Assembly: GCA_910585605.1 (NCBI GenBank)
Contig: CAJUFL010000002.1
Coordinates: 1 to 64,000, forward strand
DNA length: 64,000 nucleotides
Source: an uncultured Lachnospiraceae bacterium
GTDB lineage: Bacteria; Bacillota; Clostridia; Lachnospirales; Lachnospiraceae
Direction of reading: 5' to 3'
This document shows positions 1 through 7,950 of the stretch, in pieces; position 1 is the stretch's first letter; each line of letters opens with the position of its first letter. A program made the translations under genes and the position numbers. The notes beneath the pieces are model-generated. The model saw only the letters and a list, made by a program, of their open reading frames with translations, made no database searches and was not told the origin of the DNA.

Positions 1-6
1 TCTACC

Positions 7-236
7 AAAAAAACAGCTTTCAACATGAGCCTTTGAAAAGTCTAAGCTGTGGGGATATCATAGGATTCTAAGTGTAGGACTGTCTCATCCGTCGGTACTT
101 AGCTGGCAGTCCGCATAAAATGCGGGCTGGCAGCTTATGTACCGTTACGCATGAGATGGAGCGGAAGCGGGGACGGAACGTGAATCCTGTGATATCTCCA
201 CAGCGGACTCCACCACCCCCTCATGTTGAAAGCGTC
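7..236 (-). ncRNA. Rod-like structured RNA, candidate 6S RNA
   Basis: The segment folds into one long rod. The outer arms at 16-29 and 220-233 are complementary over 14 bp. A second helix pairs 46-68 with 182-204 over 23 bp, and both departures from Watson-Crick pairing are G-U wobbles, as expected if RNA pairing is under selection. Further helices pair 93-98 with 139-144, and 101-116 with 120-135, up to a tight end loop. Two asymmetric bubbles interrupt the rod. On the minus strand the outer helix is followed directly by TGTTTTTTT, so the 3' end resembles an intrinsic terminator, which sets the strand. Length and a rod with a large internal bubble fit 6S RNA, which binds housekeeping RNA polymerase. 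That identity is inferred from shape only; another ncRNA class or an inverted-repeat element is possible. Confidence 0.55.
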
Positions 237-258
237 CCCCTTACTAAGATAAACAAGA

Positions 259-290
259 ATTTAAAAGGGAGCCTGAAGGCTCCCTTAGTA
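259..290 (-). terminator. Terminator of the hydratase gene
   Basis: AAGGGAGCC and GGCTCCCTT form a 9-bp stem with a 4-nt loop. On the minus strand it is followed by TTTT, a few bases after the hydratase stop codon. It separates the hydratase transcript from the structured RNA downstream. Confidence 0.85.
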
Positions 291-295
291 CATTT

Positions 296-2578
296 TTATC
301 TGCGGTTATAATTAATAAGACATCCTTTTAAGATAATCTCTCTTTCATCATCCGTTAAATCCCCCAAATGGAAGGTTAACTCTTTCATATCTTTATTTAC
401 CACATATGCTTTGATATCATCATTCTTTTCCTTAACAGCTTTGGCGATATCCGGAATAAAGATATAATCATCAATCTCAAATGCATAATCCTCTGGCATC
501 AGAAACGGAAGCATTCCCCAGTTAATCAGATTCGAACGATATCTCTTGGTCGCATACTCCTTTGCTATATTAGCCCATCCACCAAGCACCTTCTGACAGG
601 AAGCCGCCTGCTCTCTGGCAGAACCATCCCCCGGCTTAACTGCAAAAATAGTGGAACCAATACCGGTATTATTATGATTTACTTCCGAAAACTTCCCTTT
701 AATCGTTTCCATAACCGGTTTCATTTCCGGTGCGAAATCACATATGCACTGATCTTCTTCTCTTGCCTTTTCAATCACCTGAACTGCCTTTGCTCTTCCA
801 ACATACTCCGGATCTTTGCGTGATAATGTAAACTCAGCCAGCCCCAAAGGATTGGAACGATATGAAGAAGTTTCCCCTGAAGGAATCAATTCATCCGTAG
901 TTGTAACCGGATCATTAATAACGGATGCAACCTTTAAAATCAAATTATCGGTTAATGCTACCATAGCTGGCCAGTCTTTAATATTAGGACCAAATTTAAT
1001 CTCCACTGTTGGATCTGCTTTTCCAACACCATTGTAAATACGATTCTCATATATTGTCTGGTCAAAGAAATATTTAGGGTTACCAAAATTCACATCTACA
1101 TCTGTAGCAGCAGTCAGATATCCTTTATTTGCTGCGGTTGCTGCAATGGAACGGGCATCCATTAACGCCACGGAAGAAATCTGTCCGTTCTGAACCTTAG
1201 AACCTTCACGGTTCGGGAAATTTCTGGTTGAATGACGGATTGAAAATGCATTATTGGCAGGCGTATCACCAGCACCAAAACAAGGTCCGCAAAAAGCCGT
1301 CTTTACAATCGCACCTGTCGCAATCAGATCTGCTAATCTGCCATTCTTAGCCAGTTCCATATAAATCGGAGTAGACGCAGGATACACACTAAGGGTAAAC
1401 TCATCCGCACCAATGCTTGCACCTTTTAAAATGTCAGCGGCAGCACAGATATTTTCAAATCCACCCCCGGCACAGCCTGCAATAATACCCTGATCTACAT
1501 ATAATCTGCCATTACGCACTTTATCCTTTAATGTAAAATCTACCTTTCCATCTAAGCTCACCAGTGCACGCTTCTCACAATCCTCTAAAATATCCATAAG
1601 ATTTGCATTCAGCTCTTCAATCGTGTACGTATTGCTTGGATGGAACGGCATGGCTATCATAGGTTTCACCTTGCTTAAATCCACATAAACCATCCCGTCA
1701 TAATAAGCAACTGCACCAGGATTCAATTCCCTGTAGCTGTCACTTCTGCCATGAATATCGTAGAATTCCTTTATCTCACTATCAGTCTTCCAGATAGAAG
1801 ATAAACAGGTTGTCTCTGTCGTCATGACATCAATTCCAATTCTATAATCCGCACTTAAATGATCTACTCCCGGACCTACAAATTCCATCACTTTATTCTT
1901 TACATAACCATTTGCAAACACCGCTCCGATAATAGCAAGTGCAACGTCCTGAGGACCAACCCCTGCTTCCGGTTTACCATCCAGATAAATACCTACTACA
2001 CCTGGCATCTTTACATCATAGGTCTGACATAAGAGCTGCTTTACAAGTTCTCCACCGCCTTCTCCAATGGCCATGGTACCAAGTGCTCCGTAACGGGTAT
2101 GGGAATCCGAACCTAATATCATAGCACCACATTCTGCCAGCATCTCTCTTGCATACTGATGAATAACTGCCTGATGTGGAGGAACATAGACCCCGCCATA
2201 TTTTTTAGCACAGGTCAGACCAAACATATGGTCATCTTCATTAATTGTCCCGCCCACCGCACATAATGAATTGTGGCAGTTAGTCAGAACATAAGGAATT
2301 GGAAATTCCTCAAGACCTGATGCTCTGGCTGTCTGGATAATACCAACAAAAGTAATATCATGTGAAGTTAATTTATCAAATTTGATCTGAAGCTTGTCCA
2401 TATTATCAGATGTATTATGGGCTTTCAGAATATCATATGCAATCGTATTTTTTGCTGCTTCTTCCTTAGAAACCACACTTCCTATTTTACTCTTTAAAAT
2501 CTCTTCCTGATTGGCACCATCTTCAATGATATCTGTACCATTTACAAGATAAGCACCACCTTCATATAACTTAATCAC
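296..2578 (-). CDS. Aconitase-family hydratase (YbhJ-like)
   Basis: About 760 residues with the aconitase fold order: a large Fe-S domain followed by a C-terminal swivel domain (GSTIFAVKPGDGSAREQA region). Visible signatures are LGSDSHTRYGALG, the Fe-S cluster loop FCGPCFGAGDTPANN with its two cysteines, an upstream Cys in IAGCAGGGFEN, and TRNFPNREG with an active-site-type arginine. It diverges from classical citrate-cycle aconitase and resembles the E. coli YbhJ group, so aconitate may not be its substrate. The first in-frame ATG (2602) lies upstream of a perfect AAGGAGG that falls inside that reading. The GTG at 2578, 8 nt after the AAGGAGG, is the better start. No other citrate-cycle gene is next to it. 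Substrate uncertain; family assignment strong. Confidence 0.88.
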   Translation of the reverse strand: MIKLYEGGAYLVNGTDIIEDGANQEEILKSKIGSVVSKEEAAKNTIAYDILKAHNTSDNMDKLQIKFDKLTSHDITFVGIIQTARASGLEEFPIPYVLTNCHNSLCAVGGTINEDDHMFGLTCAKKYGGVYVPPHQAVIHQYAREMLAECGAMILGSDSHTRYGALGTMAIGEGGGELVKQLLCQTYDVKMPGVVGIYLDGKPEAGVGPQDVALAIIGAVFANGYVKNKVMEFVGPGVDHLSADYRIGIDVMTTETTCLSSIWKTDSEIKEFYDIHGRSDSYRELNPGAVAYYDGMVYVDLSKVKPMIAMPFHPSNTYTIEELNANLMDILEDCEKRALVSLDGKVDFTLKDKVRNGRLYVDQGIIAGCAGGGFENICAAADILKGASIGADEFTLSVYPASTPIYMELAKNGRLADLIATGAIVKTAFCGPCFGAGDTPANNAFSIRHSTRNFPNREGSKVQNGQISSVALMDARSIAATAANKGYLTAATDVDVNFGNPKYFFDQTIYENRIYNGVGKADPTVEIKFGPNIKDWPAMVALTDNLILKVASVINDPVTTTDELIPSGETSSYRSNPLGLAEFTLSRKDPEYVGRAKAVQVIEKAREEDQCICDFAPEMKPVMETIKGKFSEVNHNNTGIGSTIFAVKPGDGSAREQAASCQKVLGGWANIAKEYATKRYRSNLINWGMLPFLMPEDYAFEIDDYIFIPDIAKAVKEKNDDIKAYVVNKDMKELTFHLGDLTDDEREIILKGCLINYNRR

Positions 2579-2629
2579 ACATTCATCCTCCTTGTTATTC
2601 ATTCATAATAATGTTCTCAATCGAAACAC

Positions 2630-2658
2630 ATTGTAGCATAAGACCACAGACATTTCAA
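2630..2658 (-). promoter_or_regulatory. Sigma-A promoter of the hydratase gene
   Basis: On the minus strand TTGAAA (2658-2653) is followed after 17 nt by TACAAT (2635-2630). An extended TGC sits just before the -10 box. It lies about 50 bp upstream of the GTG start. Confidence 0.75.
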
Positions 2659-2700
2659 GTCAACAACCTTGCTGTAATCAACGGGGCATCAAGCTTGCAA

Positions 2701-2800
2701 CGCTGCCAGGCAGTGGGGTATGTGACCCTCGCAGCAGTCGCTAAATGTGCAGGCACGCACGCTTGGCTCGATGCCCATAGGAATCATTTGCAAGTGCTTC
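2701..2800 (+). repeat. Interspersed repeat, copy A
   Basis: This G+C-rich stretch lies in AT-rich intergenic DNA between the transglutaminase stop and the hydratase promoter. It shares blocks with 52198-52303: GCAGGCAGCGGAGTATG-like start, ACCCTC, then GGCTC-AT-CCC and AGGAATCA. It shares GCAGTCGC-AA and TTGGCTCG-TGC with 23457-23507. An open frame through it reads like the short hypothetical peptides often annotated on such elements; I do not regard it as a gene. Confidence 0.6.
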
Positions 2801-2825
2801 TTCAAAATACAGATCATATATTTCC

Positions 2826-3662
2826 TTATTTTCTTCCAAAATATGAAGTTTTTGCCTTACAAAGAGATTCCAGCCATTTTGACCTTGGTCGTTTGTGTCC
2901 CGGAAAATCCGAATCAGATTTAAGAAAATACCGATACCTTTTCCCATTGTCATCCCATGTCACATCTACGTTATACCAATATTTTCCTATTTTTACCATA
3001 TTCCATGCGTGATTAATCCCCTTTACATAAATGCACGGTATACCCATCTCCTGCAAAATCCTTTGATATGCCAGAGCATAAGACATACACATTCCTCTTC
3101 CCTTTGAAAATGCATGGTATGGATTAAAATAATTACTGTCATACTGTATATGCTCAATCAGATAATCATGCGCCGCTCTGGCTTTGTATGCACTGCTTCC
3201 TTTTCCGATTTTTTTAACGATAGATCGGACCTTTTTATCAATATACCGTTCCTGTTTCTTTGTTGTGAGATATCCGAACTGAAACGTTACATATTGCACC
3301 TGTATCCCACGAACTGTAATACATGCACCTGAAATGATACCTGTCATATATCCATCCCTTTTAGCAAGCTTGTCAAAAAATTCTGAATATGCATTCTTCT
3401 TTTTCTGATATTTTTTGAAATCTTTTGCAATTCCCGGATAGTAAAAACTGATGCAGTTCTCATGATTCCTGATACTCTTTTGCAATTTTTGAATCATCTT
3501 TTGCTCATTCTTTACCACTAAAACTTCTTCAGGCAGCGCATATTCCTGTGCATATACATATTCTATCCTTGAAGTTATGTAAATCAAAAGAATAAAAATT
3601 AAAAAAATATGATGATTCTGCTGCTTAGTGCAAATACGTGTTTTGTTAACAAATCTAACCAT
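2826..3662 (-). CDS. Secreted or membrane-anchored transglutaminase-like protein
   Basis: 278 residues. An N-terminal hydrophobic segment (about residues 19-38, IFLIFILLIYIT) ending near YAQ suggests a signal peptide or anchor. The C-terminal half carries a transglutaminase/cysteine-protease core: Cys about 191 in GRGMCMSYALAYQ, His about 218 in INHAWNMV and Asp about 233 in NVDVTWDD, in the correct order. Such domains in Clostridia are extracellular and may act on peptides or cell wall, but no substrate is known. The start ATG has AGGAGG 8 nt upstream. The gene stands alone; the next gene downstream has its own promoter. The YFLKSDSDF C-terminus followed by a short tail looks complete. Confidence 0.8.
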   Translation of the reverse strand: MVRFVNKTRICTKQQNHHIFLIFILLIYITSRIEYVYAQEYALPEEVLVVKNEQKMIQKLQKSIRNHENCISFYYPGIAKDFKKYQKKKNAYSEFFDKLAKRDGYMTGIISGACITVRGIQVQYVTFQFGYLTTKKQERYIDKKVRSIVKKIGKGSSAYKARAAHDYLIEHIQYDSNYFNPYHAFSKGRGMCMSYALAYQRILQEMGIPCIYVKGINHAWNMVKIGKYWYNVDVTWDDNGKRYRYFLKSDSDFPGHKRPRSKWLESLCKAKTSYFGRK

Positions 3663-3948
3663 ATGACATCCCTCCTGTTTGATACAGTCTCTTAGTTATA
3701 AATCCTAACTTATCAGGTTAATGTCATCTTACACTATTTGCTGTCCTTCTTTCAGTACAATAAAAAACTCGCTATTTTTCAAATTTTTGAATATTTGAAC
3801 ATAAATATAGTGCATAAATTCATACTTATTTCAAAAAAACAAATATTTTTTCATGCTTTTTCATATTTCATCCATTGTAATTCATAAAACGCTTTAATAT
3901 AATATAACACAAGTAATTACTTAATTCTTAACACTTCTAAATTCTAAC
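3663..3948. other. AT-rich intergenic DNA, no gene seen
   Basis: About 290 bp between the transglutaminase start and a long hairpin. It is very AT-rich. I found no convincing ORF. TTATAA-like boxes on the minus strand could serve the transglutaminase gene, but none has a well-spaced -35 partner. Confidence 0.4.
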
Positions 3949-4004
3949 TATGTTACCGTTTGCAGCCGGATCTATGCAGGCAGCAGACGGTAACATATCT
4001 TTTT
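3949..4004 (+). terminator. Long orphan hairpin followed by T-run
   Basis: TATGTTACCGT (3949-3959) pairs perfectly over 11 bp with ACGGTAACATA (3987-3997). Inside it, TGC-A-GCC (3961-3967) pairs with GGC-A-GCA (3979-3985) around one A-A mismatch. On the plus strand TCTTTTT follows at once. This has the form of a strong intrinsic terminator, yet no plus-strand gene precedes it, so it may be the 3' end of an unannotated small RNA. Confidence 0.55.
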
Positions 4005-4021
4005 ACCAGTTTTCTGGATTC

Positions 4022-4060
4022 AAAAAAACAACTGCCCAGAATAATTTATTTCTGAACAGT
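4022..4060 (-). terminator. Terminator of the 63-residue protein gene
   Basis: On the minus strand ACTGTTCAGAA pairs with TTCTGGGCAGT (11 bp with G-U pairs) and is followed by TGTTTTTTT. It lies just after the stop of the small gene at 4090-4281. Confidence 0.8.
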
Positions 4061-4089
4061 CACATCAATGATCAACACATTTTAACCTA

Positions 4090-4281
4090 TTATAATACTT
4101 TGTTTTTCACTTCATCTGCCGATACTCCAAGATAAACACATAAAGTCATAAATTCATCTGCGGAAAGTTCTTTTCCTTTGGAAACCACACCATTTAAATT
4201 AATTCCAATATCATCTTCTATCTTCACTAATGAAATATTATGATCTAATATGTGCTGTAACAAATAATTTTCTGCTTTCAT
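4090..4281 (-). CDS. Small protein of unknown function (63 residues)
   Basis: A short acidic, helical protein (MKAENYLLQHILDH...). It has no cysteines in a metal pattern and no membrane segment. The order 'helix - ISLVKIEDDIGINLNGVVSKGKELSADEFMTLCVYLGVSADEV' is reminiscent of a minimal XRE-like helix-turn-helix, as in small regulators where 'LS.DEF..LC.YLGVS.DE' closes the domain, but I cannot confirm DNA binding. It has a GGGAGG 10 nt before the ATG and its own terminator, so it is probably a real gene. It is divergent from the XRE regulator at 4465, with inverted repeats between the two. Confidence 0.65.
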   Translation of the reverse strand: MKAENYLLQHILDHNISLVKIEDDIGINLNGVVSKGKELSADEFMTLCVYLGVSADEVKNKVL

Positions 4282-4311
4282 AAGAATGATTCCTCCCTCT
4301 TCTACATATAA

Positions 4312-4346
4312 TAGAATACACTGTTAATTTCTATCATTATATTCTA
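4312..4346. promoter_or_regulatory. Inverted repeat, possible operator between divergent genes
   Basis: TAGAATA (4312-4318) and TATTCTA (4340-4346) are exact inverted repeats 21 nt apart in the divergent intergenic region. Position fits a regulator site, but the DNA is AT-rich, so chance is not excluded. Confidence 0.35.
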
Positions 4347-4394
4347 TTTTTCGTAGAAATACAATTCATTTTTCTAAATTTCGAAGTAAATTTA

Positions 4395-4423
4395 TTGACA
4401 GAAAAAAACAGTTACTATAAGAT
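4395..4423 (+). promoter_or_regulatory. Promoter of the XRE regulator gene
   Basis: A perfect TTGACA (4395-4400) is followed after 17 nt by TAAGAT (4418-4423); TATAAG at 4416 is an alternative -10 with 15-nt spacing. The start codon lies about 40 nt downstream. Confidence 0.6.
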
Positions 4424-4464
4424 AAAGTACAGAAAACATATATAATAAAGAAATGGAGATAATT

Positions 4465-4809
4465 ATGAAGAACCCTAATCTTGGAAGAATGTTAAGATAT
4501 TACAGGAAATCACGCCATTATTCTGTGCAGCAGGTTGTCAACCAGTTGAAAACCGACTACTCTGTATCTATTTCCCCCAAAACAATTTATGGCTGGGAAA
4601 ACAGTCAAAACCAGCCTTCCGCAGATATGCTTTTAATATTATGTAAAATTTATCAAATCAATAATATATTAGAATCGCTGGGTTATGAAGGAAGCTTAGA
4701 ACAAGCCCCCCTTGTTCTGTCCGCCGAAGAAAGAGAGCTTGTTCTCAAATACCGCACCCATAAATACTACCATTCCGCAATACACAAACTACTGGATATG
4801 GAAAATTAG
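4465..4809 (+). CDS. XRE-family transcriptional regulator
   Basis: About 114 residues. The N-terminal half is a helix-turn-helix of the XRE type (LGRMLRYYRKSRHYSVQQVV... ISPKTIYGWENSQNQPSADMLLILCKIY), where WENSQNQPS is the usual end of the recognition region. The C-terminal part (LVLSAEERELVLKYRTH) is a short helical tail common in clostridial XRE proteins. GGAG lies 7 nt before the ATG at 4465; the ATG at 4453 has no such site. Targets are unknown; autoregulation or control of the divergent small gene is a reasonable guess. A terminator follows. Confidence 0.85.
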   Translation: MKNPNLGRMLRYYRKSRHYSVQQVVNQLKTDYSVSISPKTIYGWENSQNQPSADMLLILCKIYQINNILESLGYEGSLEQAPLVLSAEERELVLKYRTHKYYHSAIHKLLDMEN

Positions 4810-4828
4810 ATGTTAACGATAAAACAAA

Positions 4829-4874
4829 GGGGCTGCCACATTAAGAAATTATTACGACAGCTTCTTTATTTTTT
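4829..4874 (+). terminator. Terminator of the XRE gene
   Basis: GGGGCTG (4829-4835) pairs with CAGCTTC (4858-4864) using G-U pairs, followed by a T-rich tract TTTATTTTTT. It overlaps the 3' end of the convergent aminopeptidase gene. Confidence 0.65.
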
Positions 4875-6935
4875 GAATGGCTCATTTAAAATATCACAGC
4901 CTTCCAAGACAAATCTTCCGTTTTCTATAACAGGAATCTCCGTTCCATCCTTATGCACACTGATAATCGCTGCAATCTCATCATAAGGAATTGTGATATC
5001 CGTATGACAGTTAAAATAAGCCTGCTCCTCTTCGCTATGACGAAGCAGGGAACATTCATTGTCTTTTGCCACAATCTCCTTGCCATCCGGATTAAACAAA
5101 CGTATTTCTTCACTATGGCTGTAACAGGTATCTCCCACTGCGAAATGGGGACCCATTTTCTCCACAATCAAAATCGGCAGTTTATACACAATGTCATATG
5201 CGTTTGCCATTACATAAGCTGTGGTATTGGTGCCGATGGCAAACTCTCCAATCGGAAGAGTATCCCTGTTAAACAGCACATTTTCCTTAATATATGACTG
5301 GTTTTCCGCTTCTGTCTCAAAATTGTCACATGTATAATCTATAATCTTACCATTCTCAAAAGTAAGCATCAGATTTTTAAATTTCAATTCATTCAGATAG
5401 ACTTCAGATACATTTAATGTCCCTTTTGTTCCTGCAAGTTTTGGAGAAGTAAATACTTCCCCCACCGGTATATTTACATCTGCGGTACAGTTTTCAAAAT
5501 TGGTCTCCTTGTCCGGATTCTCCAGATCATGCATCTGAACCGTCATATCTGTTTTATTGGTCCCTCCGCCAAGGACTCTAACCTCGACTGCCTTGTCCAG
5601 TTCGTCAATGATAATCTGCTGAACCTGCTTATACACCTCATTATTTAATGTATTCACTTCAACAATCTTTGCAAAAATCTCTTCAAAATTCTCCCCAATT
5701 TCCGGAACCGGATAAGCAATGATGGTAAAGCTATATTCGCTTTGGGGAATATATTCATTCACAATTTTTGCACTTTCAGAAGCTGCTGTAACAGACAGCT
5801 TCTGCTGCTGTTCCGACAATTTCAAATTTTCCTGCTTATTAACCGGCTCAAAAGGATTTTCACCAAAAACCTCCACTACAGCAGGACCTGCATATTCTGC
5901 GGCAAGTACTTTTCTTCTTTCATATGCATTCCTAAGTAATGATGTTTTCCGCTCCACAAATGCTTTATCCAAAAACAGAGCTTCATCCATACGATGATCA
6001 TACTCATACTGCTTATTTGCTGCTGTTCCTTTATAGCCTGATCCCTTATAAATCTTAGAAACCGGCACACGACAGATAACCGGTGTAAGTCCCATTTTTT
6101 CAAACTGTCTGATAGCAGCCTTTATCATACGTTCCTGCCCGATAGCATACCGGATATTTACAGTTCTTTTTCTGCTAAGGTCAATTCCGGCAATCTTAAA
6201 TCCTTCTTCATAGCCATGTGTATAAGTATATGCCATCTCCTCTATTTGTGTTTCTGGCATACTGCTTAAAAAATGAGCCAGACGGATTTCATTTTCTGTA
6301 ATATATTCCCCATATTGGAACAGATACCGTAAATCAGTCAAATCGCTGTTCATAATAATATCAACAGCAAATGTAAGCGAAGGATCCAGCAGTTCTGCCG
6401 TCCTGTAATCAATTGTCTTATCAGCATAATCGCTTACAAAATAATATAATATTTCCCTTAACTCTTTTACTGCGGGAATACCTTCTTCAAAAAGGCAGAG
6501 CACTTCCACAAATAATTCTGCATGAATGGTCATATCAAATAAACGTTGTTCAACAGCATAAATGATATCTCCACGCAGCTGTGTATATAAGAAACAAAGC
6601 ATCTGACCATAGTCATTACCAAGCTTTTTTACTGCATAGGCAGGATTTCCGTAACTCTTTTCATAAGCACCACCATCGTTAAGGATATCACTATATAAAG
6701 TCCGGTTATATTCCTGCATTTCCTCAAAGGAAGAATTTCTCATGTCCTCTGTATCCACGTGCTTTTTTAATTCATCCATCATTTTAACAAAACCGGCAGT
6801 TTTATGAAAATAATCCAGATACGGTTCTTCTATCCGGGTATCTCCCTCCAAGAATGTCAAAATTCTTCCCATTGCCAGTTCATACCGCTCTGATACACTT
6901 TCATTTTCTTCCTTTAACAATTCACGATATCCCAA
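4866..6935 (-). CDS. M29-family aminopeptidase
   Basis: 689 residues, against roughly 400 for classical M29 enzymes. The extra length is an N-terminal helical region of about 290 residues seen in many Lachnospiraceae homologues. The C-terminal M29 core is clear: NIPVGEVFTSPKLAGTKG with the first metal-binding Glu, EFAIGTNTTAYV, then MGPHFAVGDTCYSH with the His and Tyr expected to bind metal. These cytosolic enzymes use divalent metal ions to remove N-terminal residues from peptides. The start codon is TTG (6935), preceded at 7 nt by GAGG. It lies 15 nt after the HD-hydrolase gene and is almost certainly co-transcribed with it. Confidence 0.87.
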   Translation of the reverse strand: MGYRELLKEENESVSERYELAMGRILTFLEGDTRIEEPYLDYFHKTAGFVKMMDELKKHVDTEDMRNSSFEEMQEYNRTLYSDILNDGGAYEKSYGNPAYAVKKLGNDYGQMLCFLYTQLRGDIIYAVEQRLFDMTIHAELFVEVLCLFEEGIPAVKELREILYYFVSDYADKTIDYRTAELLDPSLTFAVDIIMNSDLTDLRYLFQYGEYITENEIRLAHFLSSMPETQIEEMAYTYTHGYEEGFKIAGIDLSRKRTVNIRYAIGQERMIKAAIRQFEKMGLTPVICRVPVSKIYKGSGYKGTAANKQYEYDHRMDEALFLDKAFVERKTSLLRNAYERRKVLAAEYAGPAVVEVFGENPFEPVNKQENLKLSEQQQKLSVTAASESAKIVNEYIPQSEYSFTIIAYPVPEIGENFEEIFAKIVEVNTLNNEVYKQVQQIIIDELDKAVEVRVLGGGTNKTDMTVQMHDLENPDKETNFENCTADVNIPVGEVFTSPKLAGTKGTLNVSEVYLNELKFKNLMLTFENGKIIDYTCDNFETEAENQSYIKENVLFNRDTLPIGEFAIGTNTTAYVMANAYDIVYKLPILIVEKMGPHFAVGDTCYSHSEEIRLFNPDGKEIVAKDNECSLLRHSEEEQAYFNCHTDITIPYDEIAAIISVHKDGTEIPVIENGRFVLEGCDILNEPFKK

Positions 6936-6950
6936 ACTTATTCCTCTTTT

Positions 6951-7568
6951 CTATTCATTCTTCAAATTGCCCAAATCCCTGTTCTTTTCAACCAGAGACT
7001 TTGTATGTCTCCAAAGCGTCTCTGAACCCAGATGGGTGTCAGAATTCCGGTCGATCACCTGGTACATTGCCACCCCGTGCTCTCTCCATGCCCTGCCGCC
7101 GGTAATATCATTTAACATAATAGGCTGTATATGGTCAAGCGCCGCAGCAAATTTCGCTTCTGGTGTAATTCCGGCCTCAAACTCTTCCCATATCTTTCGC
7201 ATTTCTCCTGCCTGATCCTCTGGCAGTATATTAAAAATACGATCTGCTGCCTTCTCCTCTCTTGCCCTTTTGGTCTCATTCCCCTCTGCATCATATGCAT
7301 AAGTATCCCCTGCATCAATTTCCACAGCATCATGAATCAATACCATTTTTATCACATGCAGTACATTCACTTCTTCATTGGCATACTCGCTAAGCAGCAT
7401 CGCCATTAATGCCAGATGCCAGGAATGTTCCGCATCGTTCTCATGGCGGCTTGCATCTGCAACATAAGACTGTCTCTCAATATACTTTAACCTGTCCAAT
7501 TCCAATATGAAATCCAGCTGTTTTTGCAGCCGTTCTTCATCCTTTGTTAGTCTTTCCCCATTCTGCAT
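6951..7568 (-). CDS. HD-domain hydrolase (HDDC2/YfbR-like)
   Basis: 205 residues. It carries an HD phosphohydrolase core: His in ENDAEHSWHLALMA, the HD pair in VLIHDAVEIDAGDTYAYD, and a later Asp in ALDHIQPIMLND. The arrangement matches the HDDC2/YfbR group, several members of which hydrolyse 5'-deoxynucleoside monophosphates. The exact substrate here is inferred only. The ATG has AGGTGG 6 nt upstream. It is the first gene of a two-gene unit with the M29 aminopeptidase; no functional link between the two is obvious. Confidence 0.83.
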   Translation of the reverse strand: MQNGERLTKDEERLQKQLDFILELDRLKYIERQSYVADASRHENDAEHSWHLALMAMLLSEYANEEVNVLHVIKMVLIHDAVEIDAGDTYAYDAEGNETKRAREEKAADRIFNILPEDQAGEMRKIWEEFEAGITPEAKFAAALDHIQPIMLNDITGGRAWREHGVAMYQVIDRNSDTHLGSETLWRHTKSLVEKNRDLGNLKNE

Positions 7569-7638
7569 TTTTATCCACCTGCTTATCTATCAAAAGTCAA
7601 ATACTCCGTCGCAAACAGCGGAGCAATAAAATAAGTTC

Positions 7639-7950
7639 TTACATCCAGCCCCAAATATAAAATATCACTGCAACCAATAATGGAATTGTATTTAAAACCC
7701 CTGCAATTCTTTTCATTAACAGACCACCGTCCTCTGATTTCCATGCATAAACTGTAAATATGATCCCTAAAACCGCCAGAATCAGACTCCCTATTCCCAA
7801 CAGTCCTACTGCTGCTGGACCTTTTCCATCATAAAGATAAGATATCAGCAATGCCCCCAACATACAGCATAGCGAAATTCCAGCCAATATACAGGCTATT
7901 ACTGCATCTGTACTGACGCTCTTTACGCTGTAAGCACTATCCTTAATCAT
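7639..7950 (-). CDS. Small membrane protein (DUF6142-like)
   Basis: 103 residues with three hydrophobic segments (about 18-39, 48-68 and 82-101), ending FYIWGWM. It resembles small membrane proteins grouped as DUF6142 in Lachnospiraceae; function unknown. A GTG at 7959 is in frame but overlaps the AAGGAG itself; the ATG at 7950 has AAGGAG 8 nt upstream and is preferred. It overlaps the stop of the VanZ-like gene by a few bases, so translation is probably coupled. Confidence 0.7.
   Translation of the reverse strand: MIKDSAYSVKSVSTDAVIACILAGISLCCMLGALLISYLYDGKGPAAVGLLGIGSLILAVLGIIFTVYAWKSEDGGLLMKRIAGVLNTIPLLVAVIFYIWGWM

Noticed and set aside
7..236. SRP RNA, tmRNA or RNase P RNA
   Set aside because: The SRP helix-8 sequence (GGAAGGAAGCAGC type) and tmRNA or RNase P landmarks are absent; the single rod fits none of them.
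2741..2953. Minus-strand ORF overlapping the 3' end of the transglutaminase gene, as if the gene were frameshifted
   Set aside because: The transglutaminase frame is complete through its Asp motif and ends with a plausible C-terminus. The overlapping frame is out of phase and runs into the interspersed repeat.
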